In this document: one piece after another, positions 35,248 through 42,845 of the stretch
How the letters are laid out: every line of letters begins with the position of its first letter
Numbering within the stretch: the stretch's first letter is position 1
Assembly (NCBI GenBank): GCA_030345135.1
Contig: CP128386.1
Location: forward strand, 4,160,667-4,224,666
Length of the DNA stretch: 64,000 nucleotides
Direction: 5' to 3'
Source of the DNA: Chitinophagaceae bacterium DXS
GTDB taxonomy: Bacteria > Bacteroidota > Bacteroidia > Chitinophagales > Chitinophagaceae
Position numbers and translations under genes: made by a program
The notes under the pieces: generated by a model
What the model was told of the DNA's origin: nothing
What the model saw: only the letters and a program-made list of their open reading frames with translations
Databases searched by the model: none

Positions 35248-35970
35248 ATGTATATAAAATGTACCCCAACTACGAAACGATTATTCACAGTAACATTCCT
35301 TTTCCCGCTATTCTTTTTCTGTACAGGCCAACAGACTTTAACGCTAAAACTCACAAAGAGCGACTGTCGAAAAAATGAAGTTTTCATTTTCAACAATCGT
35401 GACACAATTCAATTTTTTCATAACAATCAACTGATCAACGAAATAAATCTGAAGAACTATCGCAGATGGCCAATATTGATGGATAGTTTCAAAACCGGTA
35501 CATATGATGTATTTTTCAAGAATTTGTATGGTAAGAAGGTTTCTAAGACTGTTGTCATTCCTGACACAGCAACAAGTTTTGACCTTCATCTTTGTACAGA
35601 TTCCCTTCCGGAATATCGCGTCAATTCTCTTGCATACTTAAAGAACCGCGATACTGTTAAAATAAGTTTCTCCACTTACGGCTGTTTTAATAATGATGAA
35701 GAAACTTTATACTTAACAAAAAAAGATGATCGGTTTATCGCCAGCTTAGTGAGCCATGAAAAGACGAAATCCGTAACGCTGGATTACTCAAGAATAGAAG
35801 CTTTCATCAGATTTGAAAACGAAATCCGGGAATTAAGAGATGTTATTGGATGTACGAGTGTCGACACTTACCTGATTACGATGCGAACCGGAACGCTGAA
35901 AAGGATTGACGGCGGTTGCTCATGGAATGGCTTTCACTATTTAAAAAAGGCATTATTCGGAAAGACGTAA
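35248..35970 (+). CDS. hypothetical exported protein
   Basis: A 240-residue protein with an N-terminal hydrophobic segment after a basic start (KRLFTVTFLFPLFFF, about residues 10-25) that looks like a type I signal peptide. The sequence around Cys26 does not fit a lipobox. The rest is rich in beta-strand-like, Asn/Asp/Thr-containing segments, with cysteines near residues 37, 117, 146, 202 and 220 that could form disulphides in the periplasm. Family unknown. It stands alone between two other unannotated genes. Confidence 0.6.
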   Translation: MYIKCTPTTKRLFTVTFLFPLFFFCTGQQTLTLKLTKSDCRKNEVFIFNNRDTIQFFHNNQLINEINLKNYRRWPILMDSFKTGTYDVFFKNLYGKKVSKTVVIPDTATSFDLHLCTDSLPEYRVNSLAYLKNRDTVKISFSTYGCFNNDEETLYLTKKDDRFIASLVSHEKTKSVTLDYSRIEAFIRFENEIRELRDVIGCTSVDTYLITMRTGTLKRIDGGCSWNGFHYLKKALFGKT

Positions 35971-36091
35971 AAAAAGTCAGAACAATAAAGGATTCGCTTT
36001 CAAAACAACTTCGAACTGCGAGTTAAGCGAATACGATATACGTGCTGAAGCCGTTTGTAGCTAAAAACACCCAACAAAATTTTTGTTGGAA

Positions 36092-36628
36092 ATGTTATTT
36101 GGATTATTGTCTAAAAAAAATGCGACAATGGAGCGCCCTTCGATGATAAAACATTTGCGGGATATATTGATTCTGCCGTTCACGATGACCGTTATTGTTC
36201 CTTATTTGTTTTACAACAAATCGCAAACGCTCTTTGCTAACCAGGTCGTCTACAAAATAGCTGGCGTTATATTTTTTGCAGCGGGCGTCTGTCTTTTTAT
36301 CTGGACCGTCTGCCTTTTCAGAACATTCGGCAAGGGAACGCTCGCCCCATGGACGCCTACGCAAAAATTAATTATCCACGGCCCCTATAAATATTGCAGA
36401 AATCCAATGATCTCAGTTGTTCTCTTTATTATCATTGGCGAAGCTCTTTTCCTAAACTCATCGAATATTCTCTTTTTCTCTGGCATTTTCTTTCTGATTA
36501 ACACTATCTATTTTATTTTAAAAGAAGAGCCAGACATGAAAAAGCGTTTTGGAAAAGCGTATGAAGATTATAAAACAAATGTGCCGAGATGGATACCGAA
36601 GCTCCGATCATACAAAATAAACTCGTAA
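36092..36628 (+). CDS. isoprenylcysteine carboxyl methyltransferase/phospholipid methyltransferase-like membrane protein
   Basis: Integral membrane protein of 178 residues with four or five hydrophobic helices. The C-terminal half carries the ICMT/PEMT signature: GPYKYCRNPMI near 98-108, then KEEPDMKKRFGKAYEDYKTNVPRW, whose EEP and FG..Y..Y motifs bind S-adenosylmethionine. The bacterial substrates of such enzymes are mostly unknown (phospholipid headgroups, small hydrophobic thiols). The ATG at 36092 is used; TTG codons just above are possible, and a later ATG at 36128 also. It is a single gene. Confidence 0.82.
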   Translation: MLFGLLSKKNATMERPSMIKHLRDILILPFTMTVIVPYLFYNKSQTLFANQVVYKIAGVIFFAAGVCLFIWTVCLFRTFGKGTLAPWTPTQKLIIHGPYKYCRNPMISVVLFIIIGEALFLNSSNILFFSGIFFLINTIYFILKEEPDMKKRFGKAYEDYKTNVPRWIPKLRSYKINS

Positions 36629-36685
36629 ATCACTGAAACAAATATATATTTTCGAAATAGAAGTTTCCCTTTAGAACAACTTGTC

Positions 36686-36693
36686 TAAGTTTG
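36686..36693 (+). promoter_or_regulatory. -7 box of the HigA-like gene
   Basis: TAAGTTTG matches TAnnTTTG, with TTTC at 36664-36667 after 18 nt as an imperfect -33 element. The ATG follows at 36716. Confidence 0.45.
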
Positions 36694-36715
36694 TGTCGCT
36701 AATAAGTTACAAGAA

Positions 36716-37021
36716 ATGAAGGCGAAAAAGAATAACCCCATTACCCTTGAACAATTCAAGGACAAAAACTATGGAAAAAGAGGCACCCAAAAACGAGAAC
36801 AGCTAGAAGCTGGTTACCAGCATTTTAAAATTGGCTTCTTATTGCAGGAAGCAAGGCTCGAAAAGGGATTAACACAGGAAGAGCTTGCCGACAGGGTAGG
36901 CACTACGAAATCATACATTTCAAAAATTGAAAATGATGTAAAAGAAGTGCGTATTTCAACACTTCAAAAAATTGTTGAGGTAGGTCTTGGGGGACGACTA
37001 CAGCTTTCAATTCTTTTATAA
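36716..37021 (+). CDS. HigA-type XRE regulator without adjacent toxin
   Basis: A 101-residue protein with an N-terminal extension and a canonical XRE helix-turn-helix at about 43-95 (LLQEARLEKGLTQEELADRVGTTKSYISKIEN). The N-terminal segment with TLEQFKDKNYGKRGTQKRE is typical of antitoxins that pair with RelE/HigB toxins, where the toxin gene normally precedes the antitoxin by a few bases. Here the 87 bp upstream contain no toxin, only a promoter, and the downstream gene is unrelated. It is therefore an orphan antitoxin-like regulator, perhaps left after toxin loss. Confidence 0.85.
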   Translation: MKAKKNNPITLEQFKDKNYGKRGTQKREQLEAGYQHFKIGFLLQEARLEKGLTQEELADRVGTTKSYISKIENDVKEVRISTLQKIVEVGLGGRLQLSILL

Positions 37022-37138
37022 AAGATGTTGATTGCAATTTGAGCTTGTTTGATTTTAACCCTACTATATCAATTCTCCAAAACCTAACTATTTTTCAATA
37101 AATTTATCCCTCACAAAAAAACCTTTAACTGCACCATC

Positions 37139-38074
37139 ATGGCTAACAGAAGAGACGTATTAAAAACATTCGGTCTTTCCGCCGGATTTGCTTTGCTTGG
37201 CAAACCTGCATTTTCACAACCGGTAAAAAGAATGCCGTCAGGCAATTTCAGATTTTGCCTGAACACAAGTACCATCAACGGTCAGAAAAGGCCTTTGAAG
37301 GAATTGGTTGACATTGCCGCACGGGCAGGTTATGATGGTGTTGAATTATGGATTGAAGATGTTAAAGAATACAGGAAAAACAATTCTTTATCAACTATGA
37401 AAAAGTTGCTTTCCGATAGCAAATTACAAGTTGAAGATGCCATTGGTTTTGCGCCGTGGATGAATGAAGATGAAACAAAACGCAAAGCAGGTTTTGCACA
37501 AATGAAAGAAGAAATGCAAATGATGGCGGAACTGGGCTGCAAAAGAATTGCTGCGCCTTCTGCTGGTGTAAGTGCAGATCAGCCATTGAATCTGTTTCAT
37601 GTCGGGCAATGGTATAAAGAGTTGATTGACCTCGGCAGACAAACCGGTGTTATGCCGCAACTGGAGTTCTGGGGCTCCTCTCCTGTTTTCTATACACTCG
37701 GCCAGGCAATGATGGCAGCAACTGCTGCAAATGATAAAGATGCACGCGTGCTTCCTGATGTGTACCATCTATTCCGTGGAGGATCAGGATTTAACAGTAT
37801 TGGAATGCTTAGCGGACAAGCATTTGATGTTATTCACATGAACGACTATCCCGGCAATATTCCGCGTGAACAACAGCACGATAGTGATCGTGTTTACCCG
37901 GGAGATGGTGTAGCTCCACTACATCAATTGCTTACTGATCTTGCAAAAATGAACAGCACAAAAGTTTTATCACTCGAACTGTTTAACCAGAAATATTGGA
38001 AACAAGATCCGCTGACTGTTGCAAAAACGGGACTCGAAAAAATGCAAAAACTTGTTGCAGCAGTAAACGCATAA
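37139..38074 (+). CDS. Tat-exported TIM-barrel sugar isomerase/epimerase family protein
   Basis: Xylose isomerase-like TIM barrel (AP endonuclease 2 superfamily) of 311 residues. The N-terminus NRRDVLKTFGLSAGFALLG is a Tat-like signal with the twin arginines at residues 4-5. The barrel follows with a GYDGVELW strand near 57-65, EFWGSS near 177, DVYHLFRGG near 203 (metal-binding Asp and His), MNDYPGN, and LSLELFNQKYW near the C-terminus. Relatives act as hydroxypyruvate isomerases, inosose dehydratases or sugar-phosphate epimerases. The exported location suggests action on an external sugar. Substrate unknown. Confidence 0.85.
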   Translation: MANRRDVLKTFGLSAGFALLGKPAFSQPVKRMPSGNFRFCLNTSTINGQKRPLKELVDIAARAGYDGVELWIEDVKEYRKNNSLSTMKKLLSDSKLQVEDAIGFAPWMNEDETKRKAGFAQMKEEMQMMAELGCKRIAAPSAGVSADQPLNLFHVGQWYKELIDLGRQTGVMPQLEFWGSSPVFYTLGQAMMAATAANDKDARVLPDVYHLFRGGSGFNSIGMLSGQAFDVIHMNDYPGNIPREQQHDSDRVYPGDGVAPLHQLLTDLAKMNSTKVLSLELFNQKYWKQDPLTVAKTGLEKMQKLVAAVNA

Positions 38075-38080
38075 CGGATT

Positions 38081-38119
38081 AAAAGATCGATCACGTATTT
38101 TTGTGACCGATCTTTTATT
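38081..38119 (+). terminator. terminator after the TIM-barrel gene
   Basis: Long imperfect stem AAAAGATCGaTCAC with GTGAcCGATCTTTT, then ATTT. It starts 6 nt after the stop codon. Its loop contains TATTTTTG, which could serve as the -7 box of the next gene. Confidence 0.75.
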
Positions 38120-38133
38120 TCAATCCCTGAACC

Positions 38134-38508
38134 ATGCATCAACAAGCACCTAAACTCTGTCTCGCATGTAATAAGCCGTTGCTTGGCAGAACCGATAAAA
38201 AATTCTGCAACGACTATTGCCGCAATGCCTTTAATAATCAGCGAAAGCCGGCTAACAACAGTTACATAAGAAGCATAAACAATCAGTTGTTGAAGAACAG
38301 GCGTATCCTTGAAAGCCTTCTTCCGGCGACGGAAGAAATGAGCAAAGCAAGCAAGGACAAGCTAACGCAACTTGGCTTTGTGTTTAAATACTCCACCCAT
38401 AGCTATGTAAACAAAAAAGGGAACGTGTATTTTTTCTGTTATGATTATGGTTATCTGCCGTTGGATAACGATGTATACCTAATTGTAAAACGCCGCGAAA
38501 CCAATTAA
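38134..38508 (+). CDS. zinc-ribbon protein of unknown function
   Basis: A 124-residue protein with an N-terminal zinc site formed by CLACNKPLLG and KKFCNDYCRNAFNN (CxxC...CxxxC, residues 9-30). This arrangement is seen in many small Bacteroidota proteins and resembles the MYND/DUF2116-like ribbons. After a basic linker, a small C-terminal domain has YVNKKGNVYFFCYDYGYLPLDN. The gene is 60 bp after the TIM-barrel gene, with a terminator in between. The role is unknown; nucleic acid binding is possible. Confidence 0.75.
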   Translation: MHQQAPKLCLACNKPLLGRTDKKFCNDYCRNAFNNQRKPANNSYIRSINNQLLKNRRILESLLPATEEMSKASKDKLTQLGFVFKYSTHSYVNKKGNVYFFCYDYGYLPLDNDVYLIVKRRETN

Positions 38509-38894
38509 CGTTTTGAACCAAATAGGATTTTTTTTTGAACCATATAAGACATATAAGGAAATATAAGGTTCATGTTTTCTTGGTTAAATTATCTAAAGCA
38601 GAATTCACTTTCGGTTGCCGTCTTTAATATCCTTATATGCCTTCTATACAACTAGTGAATAGTCAATAGTCAATGGTGAAGGTCCGAACTGGTTAAGTAA
38701 ATATATTGTCGTTTAAGTGTTACGATTATCCTGGGCAAAAGCTCTTATTTGCTCTTATATTTCTTAAATGGTTTAAAAAACTTCGCTTCGGTTCGCTTTA
38801 GGCTTTGGGCTTTAAGCTTTATCAGTTGTTAACAAAGAAACGTTGGCGCGGCCGACACCTTACTTATATGGTTCAAAAACGCTTCTATGTTTTC
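38509..38894. repeat. TATAAG words and other repeats in a gene-less spacer
   Basis: GAACC...GGTTC ends enclose three ATATAAG(G/A) words at 38536-38574. GTGAATAGTCAATAG words lie at 38653-38685 and TTTAGGCTTTGGGCTTTAAGC words at 38785-38820. TTATATGGTTC recurs near 38866. No gene. Confidence 0.6.
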
Positions 38895-38915
38895 GAAAAA
38901 CGCTTGCGTTTTTAA
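38895..38915 (-). terminator. terminator of the GlxA-type regulator gene
   Basis: Palindrome AAAAACGCTTGCGTTTTT directly after the minus-strand stop codon; a T-run follows on the minus strand. Confidence 0.7.
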
Positions 38916-38916
38916 A

Positions 38917-39900
38917 TTAAGCTACTATGTTTTCTACCCTCGCATATTTGCGGCGGTATTCTTGGGGTGAAAGCCCGGTTATCCTGCGGAAAATGGTTCT
39001 GAAACTTTTCATGTCATTGTAACCTACGTCATACATCAACGACTGGATCTGCTTTTCTGAGTTCTCCAATGCTTTTTTAGCAGATTCAATTCTCACTCTT
39101 TGCAAATACTCCAGCGGGTTATTTCTTGTAGCGGTTCGAAACCGGCGGATGAAATTCCGTTTGCTCATACACGCTTTTTCTGAAATTTCGTCGACTGAAA
39201 TCGGCAGGTGAAAATTCTTTTCGATATAATCCTGTGCCAGCAGCACCGCTTCATCATTGTGCTTTCGCTGACTTTGAAAAACAGCAAAATGCGCCTGGCT
39301 CAATTTATCCATATCGATGGAAAACATCTTGCTCATCCAAACACAGGCTTCTCTTCCGCAGAATTTTTCTATCAGGTACAAGATCAGGTTAAGAGATGAG
39401 AACGCACCGCCGCTTGTATAAATGCCATCATTGTCTGTAATCACTTTATCAGGCTGAAGACTGATATCGGGATACCTGTTTTTCATATCTTCCATTGCCA
39501 TCCAATGCGAAGTGCATGACCTGCCGGACAACAATCCCGCTTCGGCCAGGAAATAGCTTCCCTGGCAAAGACTGGCGACTTCGGCGCCCTTTACATACTT
39601 TTCCCTGATCCAGTTAATAATAGCTTTATTCTTTTCAAGCACAGGGACAGCCTGTCCATAGAATGACGGAACGATAATGAGATCGGGCGATTGTACGTCT
39701 GAGAGATTTTTATAACAGATAAATTGGGCTGGATGAATTAGTTGAATATTCTTCAGCTTTTCACTTACCAGCTCAATTTTAAAGGCTGGCCGTTTTCCCT
39801 GCTCTTCAAGAAACTGGTTAACGCCCGTTAACAGGTCCAGCGGACCAGAAATACATGAAAGTATGGCGTCCTCATAAATAAGTAAAGAAACCTGTTTCAT
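38917..39900 (-). CDS. GlxA-type AraC family transcriptional regulator
   Basis: Regulator of 327 residues. The N-terminal DJ-1/PfpI-like domain (about 1-185) has the nucleophile-elbow-like ASLCQGSYFLAEAGLL segment with its Cys and YTSGGAFSSLNL. The C-terminal AraC double helix-turn-helix (about 225-320) has AFCMSKRNFIRRF-like and DVGYNDMKSFRTIFRRITGLSPQEYRR motifs. GlxA-like regulators often control amine or carnitine catabolism or stress genes. The start at 39900 (MKQVSLLIYED) is preferred over a codon 13 residues upstream. It is divergent from the pentapeptide-repeat gene, and the two share about 130 bp of promoter region. Confidence 0.92.
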   Translation of the reverse strand: MKQVSLLIYEDAILSCISGPLDLLTGVNQFLEEQGKRPAFKIELVSEKLKNIQLIHPAQFICYKNLSDVQSPDLIIVPSFYGQAVPVLEKNKAIINWIREKYVKGAEVASLCQGSYFLAEAGLLSGRSCTSHWMAMEDMKNRYPDISLQPDKVITDNDGIYTSGGAFSSLNLILYLIEKFCGREACVWMSKMFSIDMDKLSQAHFAVFQSQRKHNDEAVLLAQDYIEKNFHLPISVDEISEKACMSKRNFIRRFRTATRNNPLEYLQRVRIESAKKALENSEKQIQSLMYDVGYNDMKSFRTIFRRITGLSPQEYRRKYARVENIVA

Positions 39901-40029
39901 GGTGCAATTTGAATTTAATCCTTCAAAATTATACAACAATTATGGCACAAATACACCCTCAATTAGTCGCAAATACACGCCGCAATTGTCTTTTTTTCTG
40001 ATGACCTTTATGAAACAAAATTTCGATGC

Positions 40030-40443
40030 ATGGAGTCAGTAACCCAGATAACGGGCGCCCCGCAGAAATTAAAAGTGAGTGCCACATCCATCAGCGATTC
40101 TACTTTTCAGCAAGTGTGTGGCGAAAGACTGCTGTTTAATGATGTTTCCTTAATCGGTACCAAAATCACCAATGCCAATTTAAGCGATCTTGAAATAGAG
40201 GGTGCTCAACTCGGCGGTGCGTATTTACACAATATCGGTATGCCACCGAAGGGCCATCCCGGTTATGACGAAAATGCCAGGCAACGTCCGCTCACTTTTG
40301 AAAAATGCGATCTAAGCAATAGTAAAATAAAGCACTGCGATTTAAGCGGCGTAGAGATAAGTGATTGCAAAATAAGCAATGCGAAAATCAACGGAATCTA
40401 TGTTGAAGAACTGCTAAAAAGCTATAACGATAACCAGAAATAA
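40030..40443 (+). CDS. pentapeptide-repeat-like protein
   Basis: A 137-residue protein with A(D/N)LXX-like repeats in two blocks. The first, about 35-70, contains ITNANLSDLEIEGAQLGGAYL. The second, about 95-125, contains KCDLSNSKIKHCDLSGVEISDCKI. A non-repetitive linker of about 25 residues joins them. Pentapeptide repeats form a right-handed quadrilateral beta helix, sometimes a DNA mimic, but the function is usually unknown. It is divergent from the GlxA-type regulator and is a plausible target of it. A TACGAAGTA repeat follows the stop codon at 40475-40503. Confidence 0.8.
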   Translation: MESVTQITGAPQKLKVSATSISDSTFQQVCGERLLFNDVSLIGTKITNANLSDLEIEGAQLGGAYLHNIGMPPKGHPGYDENARQRPLTFEKCDLSNSKIKHCDLSGVEISDCKISNAKINGIYVEELLKSYNDNQK

Positions 40444-40474
40444 AACGATACCGTTTCGTTAATGTAAGATCATT

Positions 40475-40503
40475 CAAGTACGATTTACGAGGTACGAAGT
40501 ACC
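40475..40503. repeat. TACGAAGTA dispersed repeat, copy 7
   Basis: Same 28-nt palindromic element as at 3982-4009, between the pentapeptide-repeat gene and the DUF899 gene. Confidence 0.75.
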
Positions 40504-40603
40504 TAAATCTGAACAGGTTCAGTTTTTTTGTAAAGTCCTATACATATGGTTTGCATTGTGAGACAAGAGTATCGATAACTAAAACACCATTAAAAAAAGT
40601 GCT

Positions 40604-41422
40604 ATGGAAAAAGAAACCGCAACACTTATGCAACCTGATGCAAAGGAGCTTGCTCAACACCCGGTTGTTTCACAACAGGAATGGAACAAAATACTGGAAG
40701 AGCATGTGAAAAAAGAGAAGAAAATGACGAAGCTCAGAGATGAGCTAAGAAGGGAATTACGTGCGTTGCCCTGGGTTAAAATAGAAAAGAATTATGTGTT
40801 TGAAAGCCCTTACGGCAAAACAACTTTATCTGATCTTTTTGGAAACAGAAGCCAGTTAATTGTAAAACATTTTATGTTCGGACCTGGCTGGGGTGAAGGA
40901 TGTGTGGGCTGTTCGTTTTCAGCTGATCACCTGGAAGGAACAGTACAGCATCTTGAAAATCACGACGTGAGTGTTGTGGCAATTTCCAGAGCGCCCATCC
41001 AGGAAATAGAAGCATTTAAAAAACGCATGGGATGGTCGTTTAGATGGGTATCTTCTTTTGACTCCGATTTTAATTACGACTTTAATGTCTCTTTCACGCC
41101 GGAGCAGGTGGCAGAAGGCCATATGTATTACAACTTTGGTTATATAGATGCTCCAATGCAGGAACAGTCTGGCATCAGCACTTTTTACAAAGACGAAAAG
41201 GGTGATATCTATCGTACGTATTCTTTATATGCACGCGGTGAAGAGGCAATCCTGTCCACATATGCTCTCCTGGATCTGACAGCGAAAGGCAGAAATGAAG
41301 AAGGGAATCTTGTAAACTGGGTTCGCCACCATGACCGCTATAATGCAGGTGGTTTTGTGGATAATACCGGCCGGTACCATGCAGAAGAGAAAAAAGATGG
41401 AAGCGGTAGTTGTTGCCATTAA
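40604..41422 (+). CDS. DUF899 family thioredoxin-like protein
   Basis: A 272-residue protein of the DUF899 family. A helical N-terminus with EEHVKKEKKMTKLRDELRRE is followed by a thioredoxin-like fold with KHFMFGPGWGEGCVGCSFSADHL near residues 87-109 and SRAPIQEIEAFKKRMGWSFRW. Unlike many members, a CxxC pair (CVGC) is retained in this copy. The C-terminal YARGEEAILSTYALLDLT and HHDRY blocks are also diagnostic. The function is uncharacterised, possibly redox. The last residues GSGSCCH give a second Cys pair. A small membrane protein gene follows. Confidence 0.9.
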   Translation: MEKETATLMQPDAKELAQHPVVSQQEWNKILEEHVKKEKKMTKLRDELRRELRALPWVKIEKNYVFESPYGKTTLSDLFGNRSQLIVKHFMFGPGWGEGCVGCSFSADHLEGTVQHLENHDVSVVAISRAPIQEIEAFKKRMGWSFRWVSSFDSDFNYDFNVSFTPEQVAEGHMYYNFGYIDAPMQEQSGISTFYKDEKGDIYRTYSLYARGEEAILSTYALLDLTAKGRNEEGNLVNWVRHHDRYNAGGFVDNTGRYHAEEKKDGSGSCCH

Positions 41423-41495
41423 AATATAAGTCTTGAATTGTTCTTGTAACATATCAACCAACACATCAGGTGTAGTAAAAAAGACAGGCTCCGGG

Positions 41496-41882
41496 ATGGT
41501 TTCCCAAAACTCCTCCTTGCAAACAATCCGGCAATGGGGAATTATTGGAGCCATCCTATTTATCCTGCCCAAATGCCCGCTTTGTCTTCTTGCTTTGCTA
41601 AGCATGGGCTCCGGTATTGGCTTGACGGCAGCGCAATCAAATAGCCTTCAGGGATATCTGCTAATTTTATTACTTGCAATTTTCATTGTGATCGCGCAAA
41701 AGATATATATCAGTCAAAATAACCTCCGGTCTACTCAAAATCTTCTCCAATCCAAACTTTCGATGCTATTGATGACTGCCCTTATTTCGATATTCATTTT
41801 TGGAAGCTTTTTTAACGAGCAGTTATTACATGTTGTATACTACAATGGCAGAATAGTCTATAGCTGCCCGGTATTGAGGTGA
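41496..41882 (+). CDS. small integral membrane protein with CPLC motif
   Basis: A 128-residue protein with three or four hydrophobic helices. The first contains ILPKCPLCLLALLSMGSG (about residues 24-41); a CPxC pair in the membrane is reminiscent of mercury or heavy-metal transport proteins of the MerC/MerT type, but similarity beyond that is not clear. The ATG at 41496 is used. A TTG start at 41433 would add 21 residues with two further cysteines and would begin 11 bp after the DUF899 stop codon, so it cannot be excluded. Function unknown. Confidence 0.65.
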   Translation: MVSQNSSLQTIRQWGIIGAILFILPKCPLCLLALLSMGSGIGLTAAQSNSLQGYLLILLLAIFIVIAQKIYISQNNLRSTQNLLQSKLSMLLMTALISIFIFGSFFNEQLLHVVYYNGRIVYSCPVLR

Positions 41883-42088
41883 GTGTTTACATGCTGTTCG
41901 ACATCTTAGCGTAGCACATGCCGGTAGCGAAAATGTCAACTTCCACGAAGGGCTTTCCTGCCCTTTTTCGCGTCCTTTCCCTACCAATTTTTTACTTAGC
42001 TATCCCTTAACAACACGCATATTGCATTTTGGTATGCCTTTTCGTATTTTGTTAGTAATAGCCCTCTTTACGCTTTAAAACTATTACC

Positions 42089-42658
42089 ATGAACCTTAAC
42101 CTTTACAACCAGGCCCGCGACATCTGGAAGAATATTTTCCCGTTGAAAGAACTGAAAATACATTCAGGAGCAAGGACTATCGAACAAAAGAGCTTCATTC
42201 CATTACAAACAGAAAACTCCTACCATTATATTTTCAATATCCGCCAGATGGAGATTGAGTATATCAGTCCGAATGCCGAACAAATCCTCGGATTTCCGCT
42301 GGATGAAATGAATGCACCATTTCTGATCTCACTAATTCATCCGGACGATATGCCCTGGTTTATGGCTTTTGAGAAGAAGGTGGTTGAATTCTTTAACCCG
42401 CTGCCGTACGACCTGGGACAGAAATACAAAACGCATTACGATGTGCGGCTTCAAAAGGCAGACGGCTCTTATATCCGGGTGCTTCACCAAATGCAATTAA
42501 TGGATGCAGATAAAACCGGCATGTCAACCAGGGTTTTATGTGTGCACACGGATATTACGAGTTTAAAGAAAGGAGGGCATCCGGAGTTATCTTTTGTGGG
42601 TTCTGACGATGCGCCGTCTTATTTTGATGTTGAAGTAAGCTGGCCGGTAATAAACTAA
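42089..42658 (+). CDS. PAS-domain protein lacking the expected LuxR output domain
   Basis: A 189-residue protein with a PAS-3 fold at about 45-165 (IRQMEIEYISPNAEQILGFPLDEM, then SLIHPDDMPWF, and the C-terminal TRVLCVHTDITSLKKGG). In Bacteroidota this PAS arrangement, including the following LSFVGSDDAPSYFDVEV strand, is normally continued by a LuxR-type helix-turn-helix of about 65 residues. Here a stop codon comes directly after that strand, and a terminator lies 15 bp downstream. The protein can therefore sense or oligomerise but not bind DNA by itself. It may be a truncated regulator or an antagonist of full-length homologues. Confidence 0.8.
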   Translation: MNLNLYNQARDIWKNIFPLKELKIHSGARTIEQKSFIPLQTENSYHYIFNIRQMEIEYISPNAEQILGFPLDEMNAPFLISLIHPDDMPWFMAFEKKVVEFFNPLPYDLGQKYKTHYDVRLQKADGSYIRVLHQMQLMDADKTGMSTRVLCVHTDITSLKKGGHPELSFVGSDDAPSYFDVEVSWPVIN

Positions 42659-42671
42659 GCACTCAGGGAAA

Positions 42672-42702
42672 TAAAAAAGCCCCGATAATTCGAGGCTTTT
42701 CA
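42672..42702. terminator. bidirectional terminator between PAS gene and tRNA-Phe
   Basis: AAAAAGCCcCGA-TAAT-TCGaGGCTTTT hairpin with A-run and T-run on opposite sides. It serves the PAS gene on the plus strand and tRNA-Phe on the minus strand. Confidence 0.85.
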
Positions 42703-42703
42703 G

Positions 42704-42776
42704 TGGTGTGGGCCGGGATCGAACCGGCGACACAAGGATTTTCAGTCCTTTGCTCTACCGACTGAGCTACCGCACC
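42704..42776 (-). tRNA. tRNA-Phe (GAA anticodon)
   Basis: A 73-nt minus-strand tRNA: D-arm AGCTCAGTCGGTAGAGC, anticodon stem-loop GGACTGAAAATCC with anticodon GAA, T-arm GCCGGTTCGATCCCGGC and discriminator A. The acceptor stem GGTGCGG/CCACACC has a C-A mismatch at position 5-68; all other pairs are Watson-Crick. CCA is not encoded. Confidence 0.95.
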
Positions 42777-42845
42777 ATCTCAATACTTTTCCGTATTGGG
42801 AGCGCAAAAATAGGATTTCTCACTAAACTGCCAAAAAATAAGCAA

